Source of the DNA: Manihot esculenta
Lineage: Eukaryota; Streptophyta; Magnoliopsida; Malpighiales; Euphorbiaceae
Reading direction: 5' to 3'
DNA: 64,000 nucleotides
Assembly: GCF_001659605.2 (NCBI RefSeq)
Contig: NC_035170.2
Coordinates: 25,648,020-25,712,019, forward strand
Part shown: piece after piece, positions 40,701-50,159 of the stretch
How the letters are laid out: each line of letters starts with the position of its first letter
How positions within the stretch are numbered: position 1 is the first letter of the stretch
The notes under the pieces: model-generated
Seen by the model: the letters and a program-made list of their open reading frames with translations, nothing else
What the model was told of the DNA's origin: nothing
Database searches by the model: none
Program-made: the position numbers and the translations under genes

Positions 40701-43700
40701 TCAATAACTTTCAAATGACATTCATGTCTTGCAATAAGAATGCCAATGGATGGATGTGAATGTGTGATCATGGGAATGAAAGCAGCAGTGCTGGTGGCTG
40801 TCATGGTCATGTCAACAGTTGCAGTAGCAATAACGATGTTGGTCATTTTAGTGGTGGAAATAATAATGACAGTGGAACCAATAATAATGATATTCTAGAA
40901 TTTGAGAGAAACTTTTGATTCTATTATGATTAAATTGATCTTTACAAGTTTTGAATATTTATACACAAAGAATCAACCTAAATTAGAAATATTTACAATA
41001 AGAATAAAATCCCTTAAATCAATCCTAATTAGGATCCCAAAGATTTGAATCCTCCTAATTAAGAACTTTCTATGTTGGTCAACAAATATTAAGATAAAAT
41101 TTATGAATTATGATGGAGTTGTATTTAATGACCGTGTGTATGTAATGTTGACAAATTTTGTCCTTCATGCAACCAGATTTTCTTTGGAGTATAGGCTAAA
41201 TGTTTCATTATTCTTTTCAATCAAACATATGAAACTGAAGAGCTCCATGAAACACAATACTCAAGGCCAAATTGAGTTGATCGGACAGCAAGGAAGGGCT
41301 ATGTTCTTTCTAGTCTGCATTTCATTTGTTCTCTGATCCCATTCCACCACCCCACCCAAGAACTTTTTTAGTCCAATGAAATGAGAAAAAACTACTAATA
41401 TTGTCCTCACAACCTCTACACTCCTGCCCAATGTCTCATCCTAGTCCTACCACAAACCTCAGGACAAGACAATTGTTTCTTTCATTGCTGTGCAGCCAAA
41501 AATTGTCTAGTCTCTCACAACAACCTCAGCCAATTAGTTGACAAAAATGCTACCATATACCTTAAATTGATTGATTATTGAAATTTTCAACTTTTGCACC
41601 AACTTAGGTTGTCAAACACAGCATGTTTGGTGCATGATACATAAATTTCAAGTGCACAAGATATCTACATTGGACAAATAGTTAAAATGATCATATAATT
41701 TGGGTATGCAACTTGAAATTTCAGCAGACTAAAGGGTTTAGTTACAAGTACTCTTTTCAGAAGTCCAATTCAACCATTCATCCCTATGAAAACATTGAGA
41801 TGAGCAAAGTGAAAATCCACAAACCACAATTACAACCAACTAAATTTAAAAGGAAAAAGAAAGAAGCTGGTCAATCCAATTCAATTAGCTCATTCTCACT
41901 TGTGTGATGGCAAGAAAAATGTTTCCTAGGTGTAAAATGGAGAACTGCCTTTGGAAAACTACCTTTGGAATGTTCATGATTAAGTAATTAAGTTAAATCT
42001 TTCCTCTTCATTTGCAACCACAGTGAACGCCAACTTCTTTATTAAGCAGGACATAGGTATGCAACACATTTTGCATCAGATTTGTCAATATAACATTGGA
42101 GTTTTACACAATGCATTAGAAAGTTTAATCATCTATATTTCAGAGAAAATTTCAGTTAAATCTCTTACTATTGTGTATTAGGAATCCAAAACCAAGAAAC
42201 ACTCATTTCATTTTTCAAACAGAACTCTCATACTCAAAAGGCAAAAATGATATGAAACCAAATGCATTCATTATTACATTGTGCAAGTATGAATGCAACC
42301 TAGAAAATGCTCCCCCTTGCCCACCAGCATGATATATAAATATCTAAATTAGACCATAGGGGAGAATCAGTAACCCATTTCACTAACATACATCCAAAAG
42401 GTCTACCTCAAGTTTGCTGCATGATTCTAATTGTTTCTTCAACCTCTCCTGGGAATCATTGATCTCCTTCAGAAATTGCTGTTGCAAGGCCTGTTCACGT
42501 CCTTTGGCAGCAGCAAGTTCCTGTTCAGCATATAAGAATTGATCTCGAAATTTGTTCCTATCCGCTTCTGCAAGGATTAGAATTATTTGAAAAATACAGA
42601 TCTTAGTTCTTAACATCCCAAAAAATAAAATAAAATAAAAGCTATCAATGTCATGCACACAACATAAATATGCAATTACCATAATAATAATAAACTACCT
42701 CTCAAGTGAATATTTGCAAACGATTGCAGACATGATGACACATAAGATATCAGTAATTACATAGCATTCCCAAAATTAGATTATCGAGCATAGTTACCAT
42801 GTACAAGGAATTATTTAACCTTGTGCAGAAAAACTAAGATTATCTGGATGGATTCAAATTTGTAAACTAAGGTTTATGAAGACAGAATTTTACGTCAAGC
42901 TTACTTTTGCATCTGTCTCTTACTTCAGATGGCATTTATGGAGGGAAAACAAAAAGAGAATATATTCTATTAATCTTGAAAATTTATCAGAAGACTAAAC
43001 AATATACTGTTAATGACATCAAACACATATATGTATGTCATGAAAAGCATTACAAGTAAAAGCATATATAAAATGCATTGAAAAATTCTGGATAAGCAAA
43101 GTTTTGAACCAAAGCAATTTCAAGATAAAATTTAGACCATCCTCTTCATGTAACCCACCAACTTTGCAGAAGTTCTCATTTAAATTCTCCAATTTAGATT
43201 GATAATCACAAACTTGCTTCTCTGCATTGCTCAAGGCATCCAGAAAATCTGATTTAACCTGCAATTAGGTTAATGAGATGAAGAGTTGTCACTGCCAAAG
43301 TTTAAAAATACAGCTACTGCAACATGGCACCAATACAAATCAAGAGTAGAAGCTGGAAACAAGTGGCCAAGAAAAAGAAATGAACCCAATAAATTTTCCT
43401 ATAGAGACCATTAATCCAATCACAAAAACTATGAGATATTACTTTTGGTGTCTGGTACTGCAGAGAAGCCTGGTAGCCAATTGGGTATGCTTCCAAAGCA
43501 GTACACAAAACTCAAAGCATCAAATTTCCAACAATTAGCTCAGACTTATTGATAGGGCAACCTACTCCTCCAAGGTCACAAATGACTGAAGGAAAAGCAA
43601 TAGTGCCTATTCACAGAGAAACTTGCACTTTATTAAATATATTAAGAAGCCAACTTCTAATTTAGGATCTTTACAGTAGTTTGAATTGACAAGCAGACTT

Positions 43701-44920
43701 GAATTCTGATCATGGCCTATCTAGGGTTTTTAGTTTAATTTAGAACCAAATTGGAGCAATTGGTACGGGTCTGGGGATGCTGGGATGCCATTGGACACTT
43801 CAAGATTCTGTGAACAGTACAAATACAGTGACTTGGTGATTTCCAATGCTATACCTCAAAGTCTCAAAGTCTCTCTAAGGCTCTTATTGGCAATAATTTG
43901 CAACTTCTTCCCTTCTTCTTTTTCTTTTTTTTTTTTTCCTCTAAATTAAAAATGGAAAAACTTTTAACTAAATCAAACCCCATAAATACTCTTCTGGTGC
44001 ATGAAATTTAAAATAATGTCTAAAACTGCCTTCTGCAAATTATCAACCTTTTGATCATTTTAGATGATTTCCTCGTTGACTAATGTGAAAGAAATTTACA
44101 TTATGAGATAATGTACATAGCCCATACATTACGCATTCCTTATATACATATTTGCAAGCAAAAAATCTTTGAACCCAACACCCCAATATATATCGCGGCA
44201 AACATCACTAAGGATGAATTGTTTGCTAAAACTTAAATCTGATTATCTACTCATGATTCTACTCACAATGTATTCATATATATTAGCATTACACTAAATT
44301 CGTCGGAATGCCACACTCTTGCGCTAAATTAAGAAATAAGAAACCTCTATTTTATGAACTGATGATCTGAATGAATGCGCTTGTTCTTCTTAGGCACCTT
44401 CTAATTCTACACCTCTAGCACAATAATTATCTTTATTTACTTGCTTTTCCGCTTGGAGGCAAATACAGAACCATTTCATTATAAGAGTTTAATTAATTAG
44501 AAAATTTAGATGCCACTTGCTTAACTCCAAGAAACATGACCTCAATTGTAAAAGACCATCACACTGGAAGCTGATTTAAGCTACAACCCAAGCATACCAG
44601 CTAAAAGAAAACTATTACGTCCCAAAACGCACCACATAGAAAATCGCATACTATTAAGCAACCTTTGCCCGCTAAAATCAGCTCTTCAAAAGCCAATTCA
44701 TGCAACGCAAACATACACAGTACACAAATTCACCTACCATTTGGCGGCATTGGTAGGTGCAGAGCATGTGATCGGACGGTTGAGGCTCGTGAGAGGACTC
44801 CGGCAATTGAACGACAGGGTCTTCGTAAATAACAAGCCGACGATCGGAACCGATAGGCGGGCTCTCGATGGCTTTGGCATCGTCTCTAGGTCTCTTTGGC
44901 GGTGGAGTTCTGAGAATCAT
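25627..44920 (-). CDS. MAD1: MAD1, mitotic spindle assembly checkpoint protein (16 coding exons)
   Basis: Coiled-coil checkpoint protein that in eukaryotes binds MAD2 at unattached kinetochores and nuclear pores to delay anaphase. Exons, 5' to 3': 44738-44920, 43159-43258, 42407-42567, 39734-39931, 39562-39654, 38043-38159, 37394-37641, 36511-36682, 35851-35961, 35539-35742, 35141-35303, 26995-27085, 26834-26903, 26401-26529, 26103-26141, 25627-25716. They total 2169 nt (722 residues plus stop), every junction keeps phase and every intron is GT-AG. The length is close to plant MAD1 as I know it (about 720-730 residues). The start MILRTPPPKRPR and the end ESFNRRTLS are recognisable. Residues about 60-600 are heptad-like coiled coil. 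K541-M545 (KVLRM) matches the MAD2-binding position, and residues about 615-722 form the conserved C-terminal domain. Intron 11 (27086-35140) carries a Copia element. No lesion was seen in the coding exons. Confidence 0.95.
26103..26141 (-). CDS. MAD1: MAD1 exon 15 (residues 681-693)
   Basis: A 13-codon micro-exon, ANAYTSQSEISRQ, between a CAACAG acceptor and a GTATGT donor, phase 0. Confidence 0.92.
26401..26529 (-). CDS. MAD1: MAD1 exon 14 (residues 638-680)
   Basis: 43 codons including VTRFTLQSIYAQSDDEKLEF, core of the C-terminal RWD-like domain. Donor GTAAGA. Confidence 0.95.
26834..26903 (-). CDS. MAD1: MAD1 exon 13 (residues 614-637)
   Basis: Completes R614, then YRTVFAERISVFRRACCE and LFGYK, the start of the C-terminal domain. 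Donor GTATCA. Confidence 0.95.
26995..27085 (-). CDS. MAD1: MAD1 exon 12 (residues 584-614)
   Basis: Resumes GDAGKLVDSYISGKV after the Copia-bearing intron and ends in the codon for R614 at a GTGACT donor. Confidence 0.95.
27396..27668 (-). mobile_element. 3' LTR of the intronic Copia element
   Basis: About 273 bp, nearly the same as 34234-34506 with about 20 mismatches by eye (roughly 92% identity). On the minus strand the element's pol lies upstream and a G-rich tract (near 27669-27680) precedes the LTR. The inner edge is approximate because it does not begin with a clear TG. Confidence 0.85.
27733..29041 (-). pseudogene. Decayed Copia reverse transcriptase and RNase H
   Basis: Fragments in several minus-strand frames match Ty1/Copia pol. 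The RT start with NWPIHQLDVNNAYLHG (29041-28655), the YVDDI catalytic motif near 28623-28640 and a later RT portion with FLGLEVARC (28545-28270) come first. A connecting piece (28266-28060) and RNase H with HCDNQAAQHI, ending DLFTKPLG (28002-27733), follow. Stops and frameshifts separate the parts. It lies in intron 11 of MAD1 in the same orientation as the gene. Confidence 0.9.
29042..30562 (-). pseudogene. Decayed Copia integrase and spacer
   Basis: The integrase core is recognisable at 30381-29905: a CTVCLTVKQQRLSF stretch, VDLWGPY with a catalytic D, VDDYTKATWTY and NNGTEF, then a frameshift. The stretch 29042-29904 holds degraded integrase C-terminal and linker sequence, including an ORF (29434-29168) typical of the Copia region before RT. 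The integrase N-terminal part is separated from it by the solo LTR at 30568-32701. Confidence 0.82.
30568..32701 (+). mobile_element. Solo chromovirus LTR inside the Copia element
   Basis: 2134 bp starting TGTAATACCCGGCTAGACTC and ending CGGGTCGTTACA, with a perfect target duplication GCATC (30563-30567 and 32702-32706). It shares with the LTR at 52385 the CACCTATAAAGGGCC TATA region (30832-30846), a GAGGTAAGCG donor-like site (31076), a pyrimidine tract with GCAG near 32230, and clusters of TTCGGCCGCCGAA. Sequence identity to that LTR is only partial, so it is another subfamily. It lies antisense to MAD1. Confidence 0.92.
32702..33229 (-). pseudogene. Decayed Copia protease and start of integrase
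   Basis: The frame 33229-32903 contains KWIVDTGVAAYMCN, the Copia-type protease active site (D-T/S-G). The frame 32906-32697 contains LSNVLYIPTFRYNLLFVSQI, the conserved stretch before the integrase zinc region. The two overlap in different frames. Confidence 0.85.
33230..34138 (-). pseudogene. Decayed Copia gag
   Basis: The likely start ATG is at 34138. Downstream frames carry NYLTWIRSMIIVIKAKDK (near 34020-33960), a UBN2-type gag region (33880-33475) and a zinc knuckle, CTYCKATGHIRKTC, of CX2CX4HX4C form (near 33360). At least three in-frame stops occur in the first 80 codons, so it is not functional. Confidence 0.85.
34221..34233 (-). other. Primer binding site of the Copia element
   Basis: Minus strand TGGCATCAGAGCT directly after the 5' LTR end (34234). 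It resembles the initiator-tRNA-Met site TGGTATCAGAGC with one change. Confidence 0.75.
34234..34506 (-). mobile_element. 5' LTR of the intronic Copia element
   Basis: Partner of 27396-27668 on the same strand. It ends TTTCTCA next to the primer binding site. No target duplication is visible outside the pair, so the outer ends may have eroded. Confidence 0.85.
35141..35303 (-). CDS. MAD1: MAD1 exon 11 (residues 530-584), MAD2-binding region
   Basis: Contains TKVLRMVNTLAVDN, aligned by position with the MAD2-interaction motif of animal and yeast MAD1, then a coiled coil ending ELKSQS. One base of codon 584 precedes a GTATCA donor at the start of the 8-kb intron. Confidence 0.95.
35539..35742 (-). 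CDS. MAD1: MAD1 exon 10 (residues 462-529)
   Basis: 68 codons of coiled coil, ending SEISLLESK at a GTATGT donor. Confidence 0.95.
35851..35961 (-). CDS. MAD1: MAD1 exon 9 (residues 425-461)
   Basis: 37 codons, LSAVTEERDRLK to SSGTHLQ, phase 0 at both ends, donor GTCTAA. The less conserved hydrophilic second half is usual for this region. Confidence 0.9.
36168..36300. repeat. Interleaved direct repeats in MAD1 intron 8
   Basis: A 27-bp unit beginning GCACTTCTATAAAACAG occurs at 36168-36194 and 36214-36240. A 23-bp unit beginning ATGGAATGATAATGTC occurs at 36194-36216 and 36278-36300. The order A-B-A-B points to a duplicated A-B block with extra sequence inserted in the second copy. Confidence 0.88.
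36511..36682 (-). CDS. MAD1: MAD1 exon 8 (residues 367-424)
   Basis: One base completes K367, then EVIDNMMKVGEANARLKQ and AALAKEKAESLKLEV. GTAAGT donor. Confidence 0.95.
37394..37641 (-). CDS. MAD1: MAD1 exon 7 (residues 285-367)
   Basis: Starts ESEVREARKLKAS; contains ELSSWKSMLKKIPDVSC. Ends two bases into codon 367 at a GTATGT donor. Confidence 0.95.
38043..38159 (-). CDS. MAD1: MAD1 exon 6 (residues 246-284)
   Basis: 39 codons, CLHQKSELEKKL to HLQDELRNY, phase 0 at both ends, donor GTAAGT. Confidence 0.93.
38330..39410. mobile_element. hAT-like non-autonomous element in MAD1 intron 5
   Basis: The left end (TAGGGCAGAGCATACGATGG then GGTTTAAACCGGAAACCGAA) and the right end (AACCGAACCAATTTTTTCGG to GACCCGAACC) are imperfect inverted GGTTCGGTTT-rich repeats, as in many plant hAT-type MITEs. 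The interior lacks transposase. The target duplication is not resolved and the ends are approximate. Confidence 0.5.
39562..39654 (-). CDS. MAD1: MAD1 exon 5 (residues 215-245)
   Basis: 31 codons including NAEKESELLKEQL, phase 0 at both ends, donor GTGCCT. Confidence 0.94.
39734..39931 (-). CDS. MAD1: MAD1 exon 4 (residues 149-214)
   Basis: 66 codons of E/K/L/S-rich coiled coil, phase 0 at both ends, TTCTTAG acceptor and GTAAGC donor. It follows the 2.5-kb intron 3 that holds a TRIM-like element. Confidence 0.93.
40144..40466 (+). mobile_element. TRIM-like miniature LTR retrotransposon in MAD1 intron 3
   Basis: Two related terminal units, 40144-40239 and 40318-40466, both start TGTT(A/G)AATC and end GTTAGGCCTGA(T/C)CCAAATT(T)TAACA. 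Directly after the first lies TAGTATCAGAG, close to the initiator-Met primer site. The second unit is longer through an internal insertion. The total of 323 bp with no coding capacity matches TRIM architecture. Confidence 0.6.
42407..42567 (-). CDS. MAD1: MAD1 exon 3 (residues 95-148)
   Basis: Completes the split codon as E, then ADRNKFRDQFLYAEQELAAA, one of the most conserved plant MAD1 stretches. Ends at a GTAGAC donor. Confidence 0.95.
43159..43258 (-). CDS. MAD1: MAD1 exon 2 (residues 62-95)
   Basis: Begins VKSDFLDALSNAEKQV after an AATTGCAG acceptor and ends one base into codon 95 at a GTGGGT donor. Confidence 0.95.
44738..44920 (-). CDS. MAD1: MAD1 exon 1 (residues 1-61)
   Basis: The ATG at 44920 opens the conserved start MILRTPPPKRPR. 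The exon ends CTYQCRQM before a GTAGGT donor, in phase 0. The preceding 5' leader is C/T-rich on the coding strand. Confidence 0.95.
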
Positions 44921-44964
44921 CCTCTTCTAGCTCCCTCTAGCACTCTGTATCTCTCAAAATTTTC

Positions 44965-44972
44965 TAGGGTTT
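44965..44972 (-). promoter_or_regulatory. Telo-box-like motif in the MAD1 5' leader
   Basis: The coding strand reads AAACCCTA about 45 bases upstream of the ATG. Such motifs are common near transcription starts of plant cell-cycle and translation genes. A GGCGCC motif (near 45050), one mismatch from an E2F-type site, lies further upstream. Function is inferred only. Confidence 0.4.
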
Positions 44973-45009
44973 CAAAGGTTCCACTTGTAACAACACAATC
45001 GCTGGATGC

Positions 45010-47809
45010 TTAGCAAAATGGAATGGGTTTTAATTTTGAAAGCAGAGGCGCCATTTTAAATGTTCTCTGCTCTCGTCCTAACATAGTGGCTTTTGTATAT
45101 TTTAGCCCCTTAACTTAGGAGGATTTGAAGTTTAATCCTTAAGTTTTAATTTATCTCAATTAACCCCTCAAACCTTATGAAATTGGCCATAAATGGATAA
45201 AAATTTTGACCTTAAAATATGGTCCAATATTTATGTAAGTTTTTAATTTATTTATTTTATATTCAATTAAATATTTTAACTATCAAAATAGATAAAAATA
45301 AATAAATATTTTAATTCAAAAATAAATCAAACAAATCTTTTAAGAGATAATAAACCTTTTAAATTTTAACTTTGGTTTATTATTTCAAATTTGGCTTATT
45401 ATTTCAAATTTATTATTTGTAAGAATGAATTTTTCAAGTAATTTAATTAGGTGAGAGAAAGTAAATTAAAGAGAATTTTTTTTAACTTTCAAGTAAAAAT
45501 ATTAACTAATTATGCACAATTTTATTATTTATTGAGAACTTGAAATTTTTTAATTATTTGATAAAAAAAACTTTTTAATTGAATTACATGAAAAATAACT
45601 AAACCCTTCAATTTTTAAAAATAAATTACAAAAAAACTGAATTATATCTAAATGCATCTCAAACTCCATAAAATTAACAGAACTTAAATGAGTAAATATG
45701 TTAAATTTAAGGATAAATTATAGTTTAATTTATAGATTTTAATATAATTAATAAATCGATTTTTATATTTTTAAAACTGAATATTTAAATTTTTTAATAA
45801 TTTATCCGTCCAAATTAGAGATACTCTGTTGATTTTATAATTAAAATTATAAAAATATCTTTATTATCTTTTTAAATAGATAAACTACACTTAAATCATT
45901 AAATTTTAGTATAACTAATGGATCGATTCTTATATTTTTAAAAGTGTACACTTAAATATTTATATAATCAGTCCATCTTCGTCTATTATAATTTAAATAT
46001 TTTGATTTTTTATTTTTTATTTGAAAGAACACTTAAATCTTCATTAACTTTTGTTTATCATATCTCATTTAATTAATTTTTAATATTTTTTATTTTTCAA
46101 TTTTATTCATTAAAATATTTTAATACTTATAATTTTAAAATTTTTAATACTTATAATTTTAAAACTTTCAGAAAATACTTACAACTTCAACTATTTTTAA
46201 GTGATACTAAATAACTTTTAAATAGGTAGTAAATTTTTATAAAAAAATATTTTTAAAAAAAATTATATTTTCAAAAAAAATTTAATCAACCACTAGTTTT
46301 GAACTAATATTTATAATGGATGAAAAAATTATAATTTTAAATGGATTAAATATAGAGAGATTTACAAATTTAATTTTAAAAGTACAATGACTAATCCGTC
46401 AATTTTAATAAAACTTAAAAATTAAAATTAGTTTATACAATATAAAATTTTTTTGATTTAAAAGAATTTAAATATTTATAAAGACATATATTTTTTTTTC
46501 TTTTGATCGATTGACTAACGAAATCATAAATAGAATAATCTCAAATTTAAACGAATTAATTATATAAAAATTTAAGTGTTTGATTTTAAAAATAAATATA
46601 TTAAATTAAAATTAAATTTTGAGATATAATTTACTCTAAATTTAATGTTTCAATTTGATTTTTAAATTCAGATGGTTCGATCATAATACAGCATTTTACA
46701 AGCTTTAATTATTTATTTTATTTTTTTGAAAAGGAAAAAATTACCTCAAAATTTTCTGTATGATACATTGGTAATAATATCATCAAAGTCATTGGTTTGA
46801 CAGAGCATATAATGAAAAGAGATGATCTGAAAACGAAAACGAAGCTCCAAAATAACCAATGTATCTCATAACACTTGAAAATCTGTCTCATATGCAAATA
46901 GCTGGAAAACCAATTTCAATGCCACCTTAGGTCTCGACAAGAGACGAAGAATAATACGATGAACCTACATTAATAGTGGCAATCAGCTATAGGCGGATGC
47001 AACTTGGGACCAAGGGGCCATGGGTCATATGAAAAATTTTAAACTGTTTAGAGATATTTAGGTAATTTTTCCTCAATCTTAAATAAATGAGAGAAAATTT
47101 ACTTTTAAATCTCTTAATTTTATTTATTAGTTATTCTCATTTAAAAATTAATCCATTAAAATATTCTTATATTTGTAAAATTAATTTTTTAATTCTCTTT
47201 ATTAAAAAAATTTATCAACATATTTTAAATATTTATACTGTTTAATATAATTTTAATTATATGTATCATTTAGTTTATATAATTTTAAAATATATACTAT
47301 TTAGTTTCTTTGATTAATACAAAAATAGATTGACTATCTTATTTTTAATAAATAAATTAAATAATTTAACTTTATAAAATATAAATTCTGGTACCAAATA
47401 GCAATTCTCCTATGAATAAATCCCCAATCCTTACCCATGTATCTCTTATGGTGTTATGGGTCTTATGGCTGTTTCATGTTCCTTGCTAGGTTCAATGGGA
47501 TGAACCTTGTCCACTCTTCCTTCTAGAAAGAGTGTCAGCATAGGAATTGGAACTGCCTTCCCAACTTAAGCAAAGGAACAAGCGGGCACAAATTAGCTCT
47601 ACTGGGATACTTTTAAACTAAAACGTTCTAAAGGTAAGGGGAAATTTGACATGTGTTCCATTATTTATGAAAAAAGGGAGTGTAGCAATATAATTGAAGG
47701 AAATTCATTACTCAGAGCACTAGAGCTCACATCAGTGAGGGGAGATGGAACTCAAAAGGAAGGTGAGACTGAGGTGACCATTTGTGGTGTCAATGAAGGA
47801 GATGGTATG
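45010..47809. other. AT-rich intergenic DNA upstream of MAD1, no supported gene
   Basis: The first ~100 bases are the likely MAD1 promoter. The rest is AT-rich with repeated TAATTTATAGATTTTAA/GATCGATT-type phrases and no coding frame. 46790-47030 and 47400-47800 are less AT-rich but also lack a recognisable gene. Confidence 0.65.
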
Positions 47810-48307
47810 TGATGACCGCTGGATTTCTCCACCTCGGATTGGGGCCAGATCCATATCGTGAGCCCATCATTTGGGGGTCCAAGGCCTTCCCCGTGAGACT
47901 GGTCCAGCCCGTTCCCCTCCAGATCGGACTCCAACTAATTTCCTCAATCAGGCCGGCTTAACCTCTTAGGCCCGACGAATAGATCCTTCTTGGGCTCGGC
48001 CCGTGACTTATCTTCCAGTTCAGTCCGGAATCAGGAGGGAGACCCACCTGTCCGTCATGTGGGTCCATACGCATGCGCGCCCGGGGAGAATCAGGGGCCG
48101 TTACGCATGGGATAGAGATCTGATTCCCTCGTACGTCCGTGTCAACGTAGCAGGGACAGGTGGTCCAATGATATACGTTCTGTTAACACGTCACTAGCAG
48201 ACAAAAGAAAACATATAAAAGGAGAAATACTCTCCTCTAGGAATGAGGCTTTTTCTAGTTTTACAGAACCCATTGTAAAACCCTATTTTCTAGATCTCAG
48301 ATCATCA
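47810..48307 (+). mobile_element. 5' LTR of the Tat-lineage Gypsy element
   Basis: 498 bp, from TGATGACCGCTGGATTTCTC to CTCAGATCATCA, nearly colinear with the solo LTR at 9731-10229. It contains a CATATAAAAG TATA box at 48212-48221. The partner LTR lies beyond the right edge. Confidence 0.92.
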
Positions 48308-48309
48308 AT

Positions 48310-48325
48310 TGGCGCCGTCTGTGGG
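48310..48325 (+). other. Primer binding site of the Tat-lineage element
   Basis: TGGCGCCGTCTGTGGG lies two bases after the LTR end. This form is typical of plant Gypsy elements of the Tat group; I did not assign the tRNA. Confidence 0.85.
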
Positions 48326-48387
48326 AACCGAAGGAGATCTTTTCATCACCGGAGTTCCACTCTTAACAAAACCCACTGAGATCCACG

Positions 48388-50159
48388 ATGGCTAATCACA
48401 ACGAAAGCAACCTTAACACTCCAAATGACCTGAGCTCTGCCCAAATGACCTGAGCTCTGCCCAAGAGGGGCAGCAGTTCTCCTTTTCTAGTCCTACAACA
48501 CCAAACAACCAAACACCTATTCCTCTCAATCCCTCGCCAAGCTTGGCAGGAAATGCTCCCACCGCTACCTTATCTAACCAGGACCTTCAAACCATGGCTC
48601 TCCAACTACAGAGCACCGCCCACTGGTTGGGGCAGATAATGCAACAAAGGGGTCTCAGCACTCCGATGAGTACACTCCCAGTGGTAGAAGAACCCCAAAC
48701 CAATGAGCCCCAACCTGCCCTTGATCGCCTTCAAACCAACAGCCGAGGTACCGGGGAAAGGGGGAGAAGAGCCGGGGAAGAGGAAGAACCGGAGGCCCGA
48801 GTCCATGGAAGGAGGGTGAGGGAGATGATAGAGAATGATGAGGCTGACAACTATTCTGCTGGGACAACCAAGTGGACAAGAAGTGAAGCAGAGGAGGAGG
48901 AATACCGCCTGGAGAAGAAACCCAGGCAGGAAGATGAGAATGTGGACCAAAAGCTGCAGAAGTTAAGAGAGCAGCTCTTGGCCGAGCTGGGAAAGAAGGA
49001 TCAGAGCCAAACCCTCCTGCCCACTTCTTCACCCTTCTCGAAGTGGGTGCAGCAGGAGACTGTTCCTAAGAAGTTTATGATGCCATCGATGGCGGCTTAC
49101 GACGGAGCTGGAAACCCCCGAAAGCATGTCCTCAACTATAAGACTTTCATGGAGCTGCAGACTCTATCAGATGCCTTGATGTGCAAGGCATTCCCAATGA
49201 CGCTCTCGGGGCCAGCAAGGGCGTGGTTTAATAACCTTGAGGCTGGAAGTATCAGCAGTTTTGGAGATCTGGCCACTCGCTTCATCAGCCGGTTTATCGC
49301 CAGGGTGCCCGCAGATAGGAAGACGAGCTACCTTGAGACAGTCAGGCAGAGAAGAGACGAATCACTCAGAGAGTATGTTGCTCGTTTCAATACGGAGGCC
49401 CTGCAGATTCCTGAACTCGATGAGGAAAGGGCGGTGGAGGCCATGCAGAAGGGGACGACCTCTGGCGAGTTCTTCAGCTCATTAAGCAGGAAGCCTCCGA
49501 CCTCACTAGCCGAGCTGATGAAGAGGGCTGAGAAATATATAAGGCAGGATGATGCCTTGGTGACAAGTCGATTCGCCAAGGGAGCGGCAGGTAAGGAGAA
49601 AGCCCCGGAGGAAAGGAGGCTGGAAAAGCACGAGAAGAAACATGGCAAAAGGCCTGAGCCTTACAAACAGCCCTGGGAGCGAAGGGACCAAAGACCTCTC
49701 CCTCCTCGGGTCTCAGAATAGAGGCCACTCCTTTCGTGGGTTCCAGAGAAGCCGACCCCACTTAACGCATCTAGAGCCGAAGTGCTCATGGCCGTCCAAG
49801 ACAAGGAATTCTTACAATGGCCCAAACCCCTGAGAACAGAAGCCGACCAACGAAATCCTGACAAATACTGTCAGTTCCATCGCACTCATGGCCATGACAC
49901 CAATAACTGCTTCCAGTTGATCACAGAAATCGAGAGGCTGATAAAAAGAGGGCACCTGAAGAACTTCGTGAAGAAACCAGAAGGACAGAGACCCCAGCCC
50001 AATCCGGCAACCCAAGCACCGAGGAGAGTGGGAGCAGTGAATGATGGGTCTAGTGGGACCATTAACATGATTATGGGGGGAACAGGAGGTCGGATGAGCC
50101 GTAGAGGAAAGAAGAGGAGTCGAGAGGGGAAGGCAGTGGCGCCGAGGTCATGTAGGTAG
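48388..50159 (+). pseudogene. Tat-lineage gag, disabled
   Basis: The likely start is the ATG at 48388, 60 bases after the primer site. A perfect 20-bp tandem duplication (48421-48440 and 48441-48460) shifts the frame and causes an early TGA. Past it, one frame is open to a TAG at 49719, then in the same frame to 50159. The middle (about 49075-49560) is a Retrotrans_gag domain with KAFPMTLSGPARAWFNNL. The C-terminal part carries a CX2HX4HX4C motif (near 49870-49910). Gag packages the element RNA in virus-like particles; this copy cannot make a full one. Confidence 0.9.
48421..48460 (+). repeat. 20-bp tandem duplication inside gag
   Basis: Two adjacent identical 20-bp units beginning CCAAATGACC. 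The extra 20 bp is not a multiple of three, so it disrupts the gag start region. Confidence 0.95.

Noticed and set aside
40658..40846. 62-codon Thr/Ala-rich frame in MAD1 intron 3
   Set aside because: Low-complexity GT/CA-type repeat sequence within an intron; no link to the spliced MAD1 frame.
48606..49032. Minus-strand frames over the Tat gag
   Set aside because: Shadow frames of the plus-strand gag, which has clear domain similarity.
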